Shown piece by piece: positions 55,343-63,884 of a stretch of DNA of 64,000 nucleotides. The DNA is from Streptomyces sp. BK208. GTDB taxonomy: Bacteria > Actinomycetota > Actinomycetes > Streptomycetales > Streptomycetaceae. The stretch is taken from NCBI RefSeq assembly GCF_004364245.1, contig NZ_SOAV01000011.1, forward strand, positions 245,215 through 309,214. The letters are read 5' to 3'. Under the pieces are notes generated by a model. It worked only from the letters and a program-made list of their open reading frames with translations. It was not told the origin of the DNA and made no database searches. How positions within the stretch are numbered: position 1 is the first letter of the stretch; the number at the start of each line of letters is the position of its first letter. The translations under genes were made by a program, and so were the position numbers.

Positions 55343-55978
55343 TCACACCCGGGCGGAGTCGCCCGGCGTCAGCCGCAGGTGCTCGCTGCCGCCCAGCTCG
55401 CCGATCTGGCGGTCGTAGATCGGGCGGGCGAGGTCGGTGAGCAGCGCGTCGTGGATGTCGTAGGCCCGCCGCGGCCGCACCTCACGGACGTACTCGATGA
55501 CCTCGGCGATCTTGTTCCAGGGGGCCATGACCGGGAGCATCAGCGTGTCGACCGGCTGGTCGGGCACGGTGAGGGCGTCGCCGGGGTGGAAGACCTTGCC
55601 GCCGTCCACGAGGAAGCCGACGTTGGTGATGCGCGGGATGTCCGGATGGATCACCGCGTGCAGCTCCCCGTGGACCTGTACGTCGAAGCCGGCGGCGGTG
55701 AAGGTGTCGCCGTGGCCGACGGTGTGGACACGGCCCGGGAACGCCGCCGAGATCCGCTCCGCGACGGACCGCAGCGTCCAGATCCGGGCCGCCGGGTTGT
55801 CCTCCATGGCGGCGCGCAGCCGCGGCTCGTCGAAGTGGTCCGGGTGCTCGTGGGTGACGAGGATCGCGTCCGCGCCGAGGGCGGCGTCCTCCTCGCTGAA
55901 CCCGCCGGGGTCCAGGACGAGCGTCCGCCCGTCCTTTTCGAGGCGGACGCAGGAGTGTGACTTCTTGGTGAGCTTCAT
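55343..55978 (-). CDS. MBL-fold metal-dependent hydrolase (UlaG-like)
   Basis: A 211-residue metallo-beta-lactamase-fold protein of the UlaG/YtkL type: MKLTKKSHSCVRLEKDGRTLVLDPGG, the metal motif ILVTHEHPDHFDEPRL, and VGFLVDGGKVFHPGDAL. The substrate is unknown; relatives hydrolyse cyclic or lactone substrates. The ATG at 55978 lies shortly after AGGATGGGAG. Confidence 0.88.
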   Translation of the reverse strand: MKLTKKSHSCVRLEKDGRTLVLDPGGFSEEDAALGADAILVTHEHPDHFDEPRLRAAMEDNPAARIWTLRSVAERISAAFPGRVHTVGHGDTFTAAGFDVQVHGELHAVIHPDIPRITNVGFLVDGGKVFHPGDALTVPDQPVDTLMLPVMAPWNKIAEVIEYVREVRPRRAYDIHDALLTDLARPIYDRQIGELGGSEHLRLTPGDSARV

Positions 55979-56022
55979 GACTCCCATCCTGCCGCCGGGC
56001 GCCCGCCACCGGCCCGCGCGGC

Positions 56023-57378
56023 TCACTCCGGCGGTGTGGTCTCCTCGCGGATGACCTGCTGGGCCACCCGGAAGGCACCGCTCGCGGCGGGCACGCCGCA
56101 GTAGACGGCCGCCTGGAGCAGCACCTCCTTGATCTCGCCCGGGGTGAGGCCGTTGCGCAGGGCGGCGCGGAGGTGGGGCGCGAGCTCCTCCAGGTGGCCG
56201 CCGGCGACGAGGGCGGTGAGGGTGACACAGCTGCGGGAGCGCCGGTCCAGGCCCGGCCGGTTCCAGACCTCGCCCCACGCGTAGCGCGTGAGCAGCTCCT
56301 GGAAGTCTCCGGAGAACTCGTCCGCCTGCGCGAGCGCCTGGTCGACGTGTCCGTCGCCCAGGACTTCACGGCGCACCTTCAGCCCGGCGTCGTACGGGTC
56401 GGGCCTCCCCCGGTCCTGCGGCGGCACGACGGGGGCCGCGGCGATCTCGGCGATCGGCGCGGCCTGCGGTGGAGCCGGTACCGGCTGGACGGGCCCGGCC
56501 GGGACGCCCGGGACGCCCGGGGCCGGAACCGGGTGCGGGGCGGGACGGAGCTGGGCCGGGACGGGGATCTGCCCGGTGGAGGCGGCGTCGTGGACGGCCT
56601 GCCAGGCGGTGGTGAAGTGCCGCACCAGCAGGTCGGTGACGGCCGCGGGCTGCTCCACCGGGACCAGATGGGAGGCGCCCGGGACGACGGCGAGGCGGGC
56701 GTCGGGGATGCCGGCGACCAGGGTGCGGGCCTCGGCGGGGCCGGTGACCTGGTCGTCGGAGCCGACGAGGACCAGCGTCGGCACGCCGACCCGGCCGAGC
56801 TCGCCCCGTACGTCGAACGCGGCGAGCGCCTCGCAGGCGGAGATGTAGCAGCCCGGGTCGGTGGTCCGCACCATCTGCACCGCCCACTCGGTGATCGCGG
56901 GCTGGGCTGCCGCGTACCCGCCGGTGAACCAGCGCTCGGGGGAACTGCGGGCGATGGGGTCGAGCCCGTTGGTGCGCACGATCACGCCGCGCTGGCGGAA
57001 CTCGTCGGCTGTGCCGAAGCGGGGCGAGGCGGCGATCAGCGCGAGGGAGGCGAGACGCTCGGGGTGGCGCAGCGCCAGCTCGATGCCGACCGCGCCGCCG
57101 AACGCGCAGCCCGCGTAGCCGAAGCGCTGCACGCCGAGTCCGTCGAGGGTGGCCAGCAGACGTGTGGTGAGTTCGGCCACGGACCCCGCCGGGTGGGCCG
57201 GGGCGCCGCCGTGTCCGGGCAGGTCGAAACGGAAGACCCGCCACTGCTGGGCCAGTTCCGGCACCTGCCGGTCCCACATGTGCCATGTAGTACCGAGAGA
57301 CGGGCCCAAGATCAGGACTGGTAGGTGTTCTGGCCCGTCAAAGCGGTATTGCAGCGTCTCGGTCTTGCCTTCTGTCAC
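56023..57378 (-). CDS. pcaL: PcaDC fusion: 3-oxoadipate enol-lactonase / 4-carboxymuconolactone decarboxylase
   Basis: A 451-residue bifunctional protein of the beta-ketoadipate pathway. Residues 1-260 are an alpha/beta hydrolase (VLILGPSLGTTWHMWDRQVPEL, FDLPGHGGAPAHPAGS, PGASHLVPVEQP), then a Pro/Ala linker, then a carboxymuconolactone decarboxylase domain from about 325 (YDAGLKVRREVLGDGHVD, PGLDRRSRSCVTLTALVAGG). The expected G-x-S-x-G reads GCAFG, so the usual nucleophile serine is Ala92. The first ~31 codons use A/T-ending codons (ACA, GAA, TTT, CCA, CTA, TTG, GGT, ACT), and the rest are strongly GC-ending. No other pca genes are in the window. Confidence 0.88.
   Translation of the reverse strand: MTEGKTETLQYRFDGPEHLPVLILGPSLGTTWHMWDRQVPELAQQWRVFRFDLPGHGGAPAHPAGSVAELTTRLLATLDGLGVQRFGYAGCAFGGAVGIELALRHPERLASLALIAASPRFGTADEFRQRGVIVRTNGLDPIARSSPERWFTGGYAAAQPAITEWAVQMVRTTDPGCYISACEALAAFDVRGELGRVGVPTLVLVGSDDQVTGPAEARTLVAGIPDARLAVVPGASHLVPVEQPAAVTDLLVRHFTTAWQAVHDAASTGQIPVPAQLRPAPHPVPAPGVPGVPAGPVQPVPAPPQAAPIAEIAAAPVVPPQDRGRPDPYDAGLKVRREVLGDGHVDQALAQADEFSGDFQELLTRYAWGEVWNRPGLDRRSRSCVTLTALVAGGHLEELAPHLRAALRNGLTPGEIKEVLLQAAVYCGVPAASGAFRVAQQVIREETTPPE
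57276..57288. other. Candidate attachment-site core inside pcaL
   Basis: ACATG-TGC-CATGT, an inverted repeat with a short spacer as in tyrosine-recombinase core sites, lies exactly where pcaL codon use switches from A/T-ending to G/C-ending. I infer the crossover point of the element carrying the adjacent integrase. No second copy is in the window. Confidence 0.45.
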
Positions 57379-57411
57379 GGGTTCACACCTTCATCTGTCA
57401 CGATCTGTCAC
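57372..57411. repeat. Three direct CTGTCAC repeats between integrase and pcaL
   Basis: CTGTCAC occurs at 57372, 57395 and 57405; the last two are ATCTGTCAC spaced 10 bp apart. They sit between the integrase stop and the pcaL start, the usual place for integrase arm-binding sites. The pcaL GTG start is part of the first copy. Confidence 0.55.
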
Positions 57412-58524
57412 ACGCCCCCTGCGAGACCTCCCCATGCCTCCGCCGCCGGAAGCAGGTCCGCCACGTCCGGCTTCACGTACCACTTCTTCGTCGTCTTCAC
57501 GTTCGTGCGTCCGGCCCACCTGGCGAGCAGGTGGTCCGGCACCCCGTTGTTGGCGAAGTACGTGAGGCGAGACGCCCGAGCATCGTACAGACGGACCCTG
57601 CGAAGGCCGTTTGCGTCCATTATTTTGTAGGCCCGCGTTCGGAGCTGCCGACCGTTCAGCGCGCCTCCAAGTTCATCCACGAGCACATGCCCGCCGCCCT
57701 CGTACCCCTCGCCCGCCGCCAGGCGTTCCACTGCTTGCGTGGCGCGGAACGTCTTCAGCGCCTCCCGTACGAGGCTCGGAATCGGCAACACACGCTCCCC
57801 CGCCATGCTCTTCGTGTCCTTCTCCACCACCGTGCGGTTGCCCATCATGGTCCGGGTGTTGGCGATGCTGAGCGTGGCCGCGTCCAGGTCGATGTCCGAC
57901 CACCGCAGGCCGCAGACCTCCGCCGGACGGAGCCCCATCACGGACAGCAGCAGTGGCGCGAACAGGCGGTCACTCTTCATCGCAGCGACGAAGGCACCCA
58001 CCTCCGAGGCGTTCCACGGCTGGACAACCTCCTCAGTCTTCCGCTCCGCCTTCCGGGCCTTCAGCGGAATGTGCACCTCGCGGGCTACGTTGACGGTCAC
58101 CAGACCGCGCGTGACAGCGCGGTTCAAGGCGTTTTTCAGTCTGGCCAGGCTCATGTCAACGGAGGTGACCCCGAGACCCGTCCCCGCCTCCCGCCCCGCA
58201 TACGGCCCCCTGGAGCGCCCACTGCATCCACGCCATCACATGGTCCTCCGTGAGTTCCTGCAGCCGGACGTTCCCGAGCTTCCCGCGTACACGATGCAGC
58301 GTCACCCGGTAGTTGTAGACCGTGGTCGGCTCCAGGTCTTCGGCCTTCATCACGAGCCACTGATCCAGCCACTCGTTCACGGTGACCTTGTTGGGCGGGA
58401 CGAACGTCCCTTCATGCCGCTTGCTGGTGATGCGGGCGTACTCCGCCTTCGCTTCCCTCAGCGTGTTGAAGGTACGCCGGAGTTGCTTCCGCTTCCCCGT
58501 CTCAGGATCGGTGCCAGCGTCCAC
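57408..58524 (-). pseudogene. int: Tyrosine recombinase/integrase, frameshifted and 5'-truncated
   Basis: Two frames together encode an actinomycete phage-type integrase. The N-terminal part (DAGTDPETGKRKQLRRTF, KVTVNEWLDQWLVMKAEDLE, LTEDHVMAWMQWALQG) reads to about 58210. The catalytic part (SVMGLRPAEVCGLRWSDIDL with Arg, RLYDARASRLTYFANNGV with the R-x-x-R region, RTNVKTTKKWYV with Tyr) ends at 57408. Removing one G from a run of five (58206-58210) restores one frame. The true N-terminus (~20 residues) is missing because the gene runs into an SDR fragment. In RLYDARASRL the usual H-x-L-R His appears as Asp. Confidence 0.85.
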
Positions 58525-58585
58525 TACCGGACGAGGCGCCGGTGACGAAGGCGACCTGGCCGGTGAAGTCGTACGTGGGGTTCAT
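58502..58585 (-). pseudogene. SDR gene stub fused to the integrase
   Basis: Starts MNPTYDFTGQVAFVTGASSG, the first ~20 residues of a classical SDR with its TGxxxGxG cofactor loop, then switches near 58527 into integrase DNA and stops. It has its own ribosome site (GGGAG) and palindrome upstream. The remaining ~230 codons are absent from the window. It reads as a deletion that removed the element body together with most of the SDR. Confidence 0.8.
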
Positions 58586-58587
58586 GA

Positions 58588-58602
58588 TGTTGGCTCCCAA
58601 CA
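58588..58602. promoter_or_regulatory. Palindrome at the SDR stub start
   Basis: TGTTGG-CTC-CCAACA lies directly before the stub start codon and includes its ribosome site on the minus strand. An operator or translational hairpin is possible. Confidence 0.35.
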
Positions 58603-58622
58603 AAGGTGTACGGACGTGGAGT

Positions 58623-59888
58623 TCAGCGTGCGGACGTCGCGGTGGCGTCCGCCGCTCGCGGCTCGGCGGCGTCGGTGGTGTCGGTGGTGTGGTGGGCAAC
58701 GATCCGGGACGGGCCGGTGGTGCCGCGCAGTGCGAGGGCGATCAGGGGCAGCAGGGTGAGCGCGGCGAAGACCGCGCCGACCAGCGCCGGGCCGGTCAGG
58801 CCGAGCGAGGAGTCCAGGGCCCGGCCCGCGACGAGGGAACCGGCGGCGATGCCGGTGTTGTAGCCGGAGGTGGACAGCGCCGAGGTGAGGGTGGGGGCGT
58901 CGCCTGCGAAGCGGACGGCGAGGGAGGTGACGACCGGGTTGACGGTGAACCCGGCCAGTGCCATGCCGAACACCAGGATCACAGCAGCCACCGGGCTGTT
59001 CGAGGCGGGGATCAGGGCCAGCAGGATGAGGGAGGTGGCCGCCGATGCGGTGATCGTGGTGACCATCGGGCGGTGGTCACCGAGCCGGCCGCCGATGGCG
59101 GTGCCGCCCAGCGCCCCGATGCCGAAGGCGATCAGTACCAGGGGTACGGCGCCGGCCGGGATGCCCGCCCGGTCGGTCAGCAGCGGGGTGATGTAGGTGT
59201 ACGTCGCCAGGACTCCGCCCATGATCAGCACGGCCGCGCCGAGCGCCAGCCACAGCCGCCCCTGCTTGAGGGCACGGACCTCGGCCCGCACCGACACCGC
59301 GACCCGCTGCTCGGTGCGGGGGACGAACCGGCCGACGAATGTGGCGGCCAGTGTGGCGAGGACGGCCAGCGCCCAGAACGGGCCGCGCCAGCCGGTGTAC
59401 TGGCCGACGAACGAGCCGATCGGGACGCCGACGACGTTGGCCAGCGTGAGGCCGCCCATCATGACGCCGACCGCCCGTGTGGCGCTCGCAGGCCCGGCGG
59501 CTGTGGTGGCGATGACGAAGCCGACCGCCCAAAACGCTCCGGTGGCCAGGGCGGTCACCACTCGGGCGATCAGGACGACAGTGAAGGAGGTGCCGAGCGC
59601 GGCCACCGCGTGCCCGAGGGCGAAGACAGCGAGGGCTCCGATGAGGGTATGGCGCTGAGGCAGGCGCAGGGTGGCCATGGCCATCGTGGGCCCGCCGACG
59701 ATCATGCCGACGGCGAACGCGGTGATCAACAGGCCGGCGTGCGACACGCTCACGTTCAGGTCGGCGGCCATCTCGGGCAGCAGTCCGGCGATGACGAACT
59801 CGGTGGTGCCCATCAGGAACGTGCCGGCGGCGAGCACCCAGACGACGAAGGGCAGCTTGCCGGGGGCGGACCCGGTGGCGGAGGACAT
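58623..59888 (-). CDS. MFS transporter, DHA1 drug-exporter type
   Basis: A 421-residue 12-helix major facilitator of the AraJ/Cmx-like group: GTFLMGTTEFVIAGLLPEMAADL (helix 1 signature), GVMMGGLTLANVVGVPIGSFVGQYTGWRGPF in helix 5 and GRLGDHRP. Helix 5 carries the antiporter G-x3-G-x3-G-P-like pattern, so drug or metabolite export is likely. It is followed by the SDR stub and preceded by the cyclophilin-like gene on the same strand. The ATG is at 59886-59888. Confidence 0.92.
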   Translation of the reverse strand: MSSATGSAPGKLPFVVWVLAAGTFLMGTTEFVIAGLLPEMAADLNVSVSHAGLLITAFAVGMIVGGPTMAMATLRLPQRHTLIGALAVFALGHAVAALGTSFTVVLIARVVTALATGAFWAVGFVIATTAAGPASATRAVGVMMGGLTLANVVGVPIGSFVGQYTGWRGPFWALAVLATLAATFVGRFVPRTEQRVAVSVRAEVRALKQGRLWLALGAAVLIMGGVLATYTYITPLLTDRAGIPAGAVPLVLIAFGIGALGGTAIGGRLGDHRPMVTTITASAATSLILLALIPASNSPVAAVILVFGMALAGFTVNPVVTSLAVRFAGDAPTLTSALSTSGYNTGIAAGSLVAGRALDSSLGLTGPALVGAVFAALTLLPLIALALRGTTGPSRIVAHHTTDTTDAAEPRAADATATSAR

Positions 59889-59929
59889 GCGAAAACTTCT
59901 TCCCGTACGAGGAGGTGGGGTGGGCGAGG

Positions 59930-60463
59930 TCAGGAGGCGGCCTTGATGGTGATCCGGTCGGCCCCGGACAACTGGTCGGCGTCGGCGTCGATGTGGCCGA
60001 GGATCAGCAGGTCGGACGAGGCGGAGGGGCCGTCCTTGTAGAAGATGGCGAGGTTGCCCCACGGCGCGAAGTAGGCGATGTCTCCGACCTTTGCCGCGGC
60101 CGGTTCGGGGGCACCTTCGGTGGTCAGCTTCCTGGGCGGATCGGCGATCCGCTCGGTGTCGTGGAAGTCCTCCAGGTCCAGGGTGAGCGGGAGCAGGGAG
60201 GCCAGATCACGGGCAGCGGGGCTGTCGTTCAACGTCGCGTCGACGGGCCGGCCGTCGATGGTGACGTGGATGTCCATCGGAGTTCTCCTGTCTGATCCGG
60301 ACGTGCTTGCTGACACCGAGGTCTGTGGCTGCCCGGACGCCGACGAAGGGGAGTCGGTGGCCGGTGTCTGCTCGGGTGAGGTGTCGGAGCAGGCGCAGGC
60401 GGCCAGCAGCAGTAGACCGGTGGTGGCGGTGGCAGTCAGAGCCCGGCGAACGGGGAAGGTCAT
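59930..60463 (-). CDS. Cyclophilin-like fold lipoprotein
   Basis: A 177-residue exported protein. The lipoprotein signal (GLLLLAACACSD) is followed by a Ser/Thr-rich spacer to about residue 60. The C-terminal domain (DIHVTIDGRPVDATLNDSPAARDLASLLPLTLDLEDF, DIAYFAPWGNLAIFYKDG) is a cyclophilin-like (DUF369-type) fold without known enzymatic residues. The ATG overlaps the upstream SDR stop by 4 bp. The domain also occurs unsignalled in other species, so a start at MDIHVTIDG (about 60277, after GGAG) is a real alternative. Confidence 0.75.
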   Translation of the reverse strand: MTFPVRRALTATATTGLLLLAACACSDTSPEQTPATDSPSSASGQPQTSVSASTSGSDRRTPMDIHVTIDGRPVDATLNDSPAARDLASLLPLTLDLEDFHDTERIADPPRKLTTEGAPEPAAAKVGDIAYFAPWGNLAIFYKDGPSASSDLLILGHIDADADQLSGADRITIKAAS

Positions 60464-61143
60464 GGGGTGCCGTCCTGCGGCTCGGGCATGGGCTCGGCGT
60501 AGTGGCGAAAACCCTTGCGGCCGGTGTGCAGGCTGTACAGCAGCTCGGCCAGCACCTCGGGGCTGGAGTGCTCGGAGTCGGGGCTGATCGCCCCGGGCAC
60601 GATGAGCTGAGTGGCGTGGATGTTCTCGTCGGCGAGCGCGGTGTGGAGCATCGCCGCATACGCGCTTTCGGCGGCGAACGCGATCGAGGTACCGGCCACG
60701 CCGGCCTTCGGGCGTACCGCGCTGCCGCCGTTGACGAACAGCAGTGTGCCCCGCCCGAGCTCACGCATTCCGGGCAGAACCGTGTTCACACAGGTGACCG
60801 GGGCCTTCACGGAGAACGCCAGGGGATCGTCCAGGTCGGTTGCGGTGGTGTCCAGGACTGGCTTCATGAAGTCGCCACGGGGCACCGGGCTGAACTGGAG
60901 GATCTCGATGGGCCCCAGCATGTCCGCGGCCTCTTGCAGGGCTGCGGTGAGGGAGGCGGGGTCGAGGACATCGGCGGTGAAGCCGCGGGCGTTGATGTGT
61001 TCCCTCACCAGTTCGGCGGCCATGTTGTGCTGGTGCCGGGCGCTGCGCGAGAGGAGGGCGACGCTGTGGCCCGCATTCCCGAAGCGGCGGGCGGCGGCGA
61101 GACCAAGGCCGGGGCCGGCGCCGACGACAGCGAAGGTGGTCAC
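60460..61143 (-). CDS. Atypical SDR-family oxidoreductase
   Basis: A 227-residue Rossmann protein with the cofactor motif FAVVGAGPGLGLAAARRFG and SDR-like order (VNGGSAVRPKAGVAG, LHTALADENIHATQLIVPGAI). The classical Tyr-x3-Lys is not found; the corresponding region reads FAAESAYAAML, so it may be a non-catalytic or divergent SDR. The GTG at 61143 follows GAGGAG by 7 bases. It is coupled downstream to the cyclophilin-like lipoprotein. Confidence 0.8.
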   Translation of the reverse strand: MTTFAVVGAGPGLGLAAARRFGNAGHSVALLSRSARHQHNMAAELVREHINARGFTADVLDPASLTAALQEAADMLGPIEILQFSPVPRGDFMKPVLDTTATDLDDPLAFSVKAPVTCVNTVLPGMRELGRGTLLFVNGGSAVRPKAGVAGTSIAFAAESAYAAMLHTALADENIHATQLIVPGAISPDSEHSSPEVLAELLYSLHTGRKGFRHYAEPMPEPQDGTP

Positions 61144-61297
61144 GGTGTTCTCCTCAGCGAAATGGGGGGCGGGCCGCATTGGCCCCGGGGAAAGGCGGGT
61201 GTGGATCACGGCAAGGGCAAGGGCAGGGGCAGGGGCAGCGGGGCCATCCTCCACAAGCGTGCGGCCCCCGGCGAACCTGAGCCAGGGAGCCCTGGGT

Positions 61298-61708
61298 TTA
61301 GCTGATGGCCGGGGCTTGGGCGTACTCCTCGTCGGTGACGGGGGTCAGCCAGTGCACGACGTCGTGGGTGTCGTCGCCTTCGTTGATGGCCAGGTGGACC
61401 ATCAGCCGGTTCGGAGCAGCACCGTGCCAGTGCTCTTCTTCGGCCTCGAACAGGACGCGGTCGCCGGGCCGGATGACCTCGATCGGTCCGCCGCGGCGCT
61501 GGCACAGGCCGACGCCTTCGGTGACGAAGACGGTCTGGCCCAGCGGGTGGCGGTGCCAGTGGGTGCGGGCACCGGGCATGAAGTGCACCAGCGACGCGGT
61601 GACCCGGGACGGTGAGGGGGCCGCGGCCACGGCGTCAATGTAGACGTCGCCGGTGAACCAGTCCGCTGGACCCTTGACGGTGTCGATCGAGCTGCGGGTG
61701 ATGTGCAT
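61298..61708 (-). CDS. Small cupin-domain protein
   Basis: A 136-residue single cupin: ARTHWHRHPLGQTVFVTEGVG (first metal-ligand motif, His/His/Gln-type) and RPGDRVLFEAEEEHWHGAAP (second motif). Cupins of this size act as metal-dependent dioxygenases, isomerases or, beside XRE regulators, as detoxification factors. It lies 26 bp after the alcohol dehydrogenase stop on the same strand, so one transcript is likely. Confidence 0.9.
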   Translation of the reverse strand: MHITRSSIDTVKGPADWFTGDVYIDAVAAAPSPSRVTASLVHFMPGARTHWHRHPLGQTVFVTEGVGLCQRRGGPIEVIRPGDRVLFEAEEEHWHGAAPNRLMVHLAINEGDDTHDVVHWLTPVTDEEYAQAPAIS

Positions 61709-61734
61709 GGCTGTTCCTTGTCCAAGAGAAGAGG

Positions 61735-62751
61735 TCAGGGCTTGAGGAGGGTCTTGATCGCGCGGCGCTCGTCCATGGCCTTGTAGCCCTCGGCGACCTG
61801 GTCCAGAGGCAGGGTGAGGTCGAAGACATTGCCCGGGTCGATGCGCCCCGACAGGACGCGGTCGATCAGGTCGGTCAGGTAGCGGCGTACCGGGGCGGGG
61901 CCGCCGCGCAGGCCGACGTGGGAGAAGAACAGTTCCTGGCCGTCGACGGTGACCTCGTGCGGGACGCCGACGAAACCGACGTTGCCGCCGGGGCGGGCGG
62001 AGTGGAGGGCCTGCTGCATGGCCTGGGCGGTGCCGACGCACTCCAGCACGGAGTCCGCGCCGATCCCGCCGGTCATCTCCTTGACCCGGGCGACGCCTTC
62101 CTCGCCACGCTCGGTGACGATGTCGGTCGCGCCGAACTCCTGGGCGAGCTTCTGCCGGGACTCGTGGCGGGACATGGCGATGATCCGCTCCGCGCCCAGT
62201 TCTTTCGCGGCGATCACCGCGCACAGGCCGACCGCGCCGTCACCGACGACGACGGCGGTGGAGCCGGGCTTGACCTCGGCCGCGTCGGCGGCCCACCAGC
62301 CGGTGCCCATCACGTCCGAGACGGCCAGCAGACCGGGCCAGAACTTCTCGTCCGGCACGCCGTCGGTGGCCACCAGGGTGCCCTGGGCGTTGGGGATGCG
62401 TACGTAGTCGGCCTGGCAGGTGGTCATGAACTCGCGGTTCAGGCAGCTGGACTGGAACCCATTGCGGCAGTTCGCGCAGGTGTTGTCCGAGGTGGCGAAC
62501 GAGCCGACGACGAACTGGCCGGGCTTGACCGAGGTGACCTCGGATCCGACCTCCTCGACGAAGCCGACGTACTCGTGGCCCATCGGGTGCGCCTGGTCGG
62601 TGGGCTCCGCGCCGCGGTAGGGCCACAGGTCCGAGCCGCACACGCAGGTCACGGCGGTACGGATGATCGCGTCGGTCGGCTTGAGGATCTTCGGATCCTG
62701 AAGGGTCTCGAAGCGGATGTCGCCGGGGGCGTGGATCACTGCGCTGCGCAT
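61735..62751 (-). CDS. Zinc-dependent alcohol dehydrogenase family protein
   Basis: A 338-residue medium-chain dehydrogenase: TCVCGSDLWPYRG and HPMGHEYVGFVEEVG (catalytic zinc), TCANCRNGFQSSCLN (structural zinc), VVVGDGAVGLCAVIAAKELGAERII (NAD(P) binding). The chain is slightly short of the usual 350 residues. It is the first gene of a minus-strand group (dehydrogenase, cupin, SDR, lipoprotein, MFS, SDR stub) and is divergent from the MmyB-like regulator at 62976, which probably controls it. Confidence 0.93.
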   Translation of the reverse strand: MRSAVIHAPGDIRFETLQDPKILKPTDAIIRTAVTCVCGSDLWPYRGAEPTDQAHPMGHEYVGFVEEVGSEVTSVKPGQFVVGSFATSDNTCANCRNGFQSSCLNREFMTTCQADYVRIPNAQGTLVATDGVPDEKFWPGLLAVSDVMGTGWWAADAAEVKPGSTAVVVGDGAVGLCAVIAAKELGAERIIAMSRHESRQKLAQEFGATDIVTERGEEGVARVKEMTGGIGADSVLECVGTAQAMQQALHSARPGGNVGFVGVPHEVTVDGQELFFSHVGLRGGPAPVRRYLTDLIDRVLSGRIDPGNVFDLTLPLDQVAEGYKAMDERRAIKTLLKP

Positions 62752-62975
62752 GAGAGAGCTTCCTTCGCGTTACCGGGTACAGAGGGCGAGGTCCGGAGCA
62801 CGGAGGGCGATGCCGCCCGCGCTCTGGGGGCGGAGCCCCCGTCCGGCCCGGGGGAGGCCGGAAGGAGCACCACGCTGTCCAGGAAACTCCCTCTTCCCGC
62901 GCGGAGCGAGTCACTGACAAGAGGTGTACTGGCAGTGCATCCCTTCGGCCCTGTGCGCGACGTACCGTCGAAGAC

Positions 62976-63869
62976 ATGGACAACCGTGAGGAGGTCCGCG
63001 AGTTCCTCACCTCGCGGCGAGCGAAGATCACCCCCGACCAGGTCGGACTGCCCGCGGGCACCCGGCGACGGGTGCCGGGCCTGCGTCGCAGTGAGGTCGC
63101 GGCCCTGGCCGACATGAGCGTGGAGTACTACTCCAAACTGGAGCGCGGTGACATCGCCGGGGTCTCGCCGTCCGTTCTGGAAGCCCTCGTCCGCGCCCTG
63201 CGGCTGGATGACGCCGAGCGCACTCACCTGGTGAACCTGGCCCAGGCCGCCGACGGCTCCGACACGCTCACCCGTCCGCGTCGCCGGCGTACCAAGGAGC
63301 AGTGGAAGCCGCACCGCAGCCTGCAATGGGTGCTGGACGCGGTCACCGCCGGGCCAGCGTTCGTCCGCGACGGCCGCATGGACATCCTCGCCGACAACCC
63401 GCTCTTCCGCGCCTTCTACAGCGACCTCTACGCCACCCCGGGGAACCAGGAGAACCTGGCCCGCTTCACTTTCCTGGACCCGGCCGCCCGCCGCTTCTAC
63501 CCGGACTGGGAGTCCTTCGCCGACATCACCGTCGCCATTGTGCGGACCGAGGCCGGCCGTAACCCGCACGACAAGGACCTTCACGACCTGGTCGGGGAGC
63601 TGTCCACCCGCAGCGACGCCTTCCGCACCCGGTGGGGCGCGCACAACGTCCGCCACCACAGCACCGGCACCAAGCACTTCCACCACCACGCCGTCGGCCA
63701 TCTGTCCCTGGCCTTCGAGGGCCTGGAGATGGCTGCCGCCCCCGGCCTCACCCTTACCATCTACACCGCCGAACCCGGCTCCCCCTCCGAAGAAGGACTG
63801 CGCCTTCTCGCCTCCTGGGCCGCCACCCAGGAAACCGCGCCGGACACCGAACGCTCGGCCGCCGGCTGA
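62976..63869 (+). CDS. XRE-family regulator with MmyB-like domain
   Basis: A 297-residue regulator: helix-turn-helix in GLRRSEVAALADMSVEYYSKLERG and an MmyB-type sensor domain (DILADNPLFRAFYSDL, FLDPAARRFYPDW, HHAVGHLSLAFEGLEM). It is the same family as the protein at 15047-15889 but clearly divergent in sequence. The 224-bp gap to the oppositely oriented dehydrogenase should hold their shared control region; I saw no clean palindrome there. Confidence 0.92.
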   Translation: MDNREEVREFLTSRRAKITPDQVGLPAGTRRRVPGLRRSEVAALADMSVEYYSKLERGDIAGVSPSVLEALVRALRLDDAERTHLVNLAQAADGSDTLTRPRRRRTKEQWKPHRSLQWVLDAVTAGPAFVRDGRMDILADNPLFRAFYSDLYATPGNQENLARFTFLDPAARRFYPDWESFADITVAIVRTEAGRNPHDKDLHDLVGELSTRSDAFRTRWGAHNVRHHSTGTKHFHHHAVGHLSLAFEGLEMAAAPGLTLTIYTAEPGSPSEEGLRLLASWAATQETAPDTERSAAG

Positions 63870-63884
63870 CAGCCCCCAGTGCGG

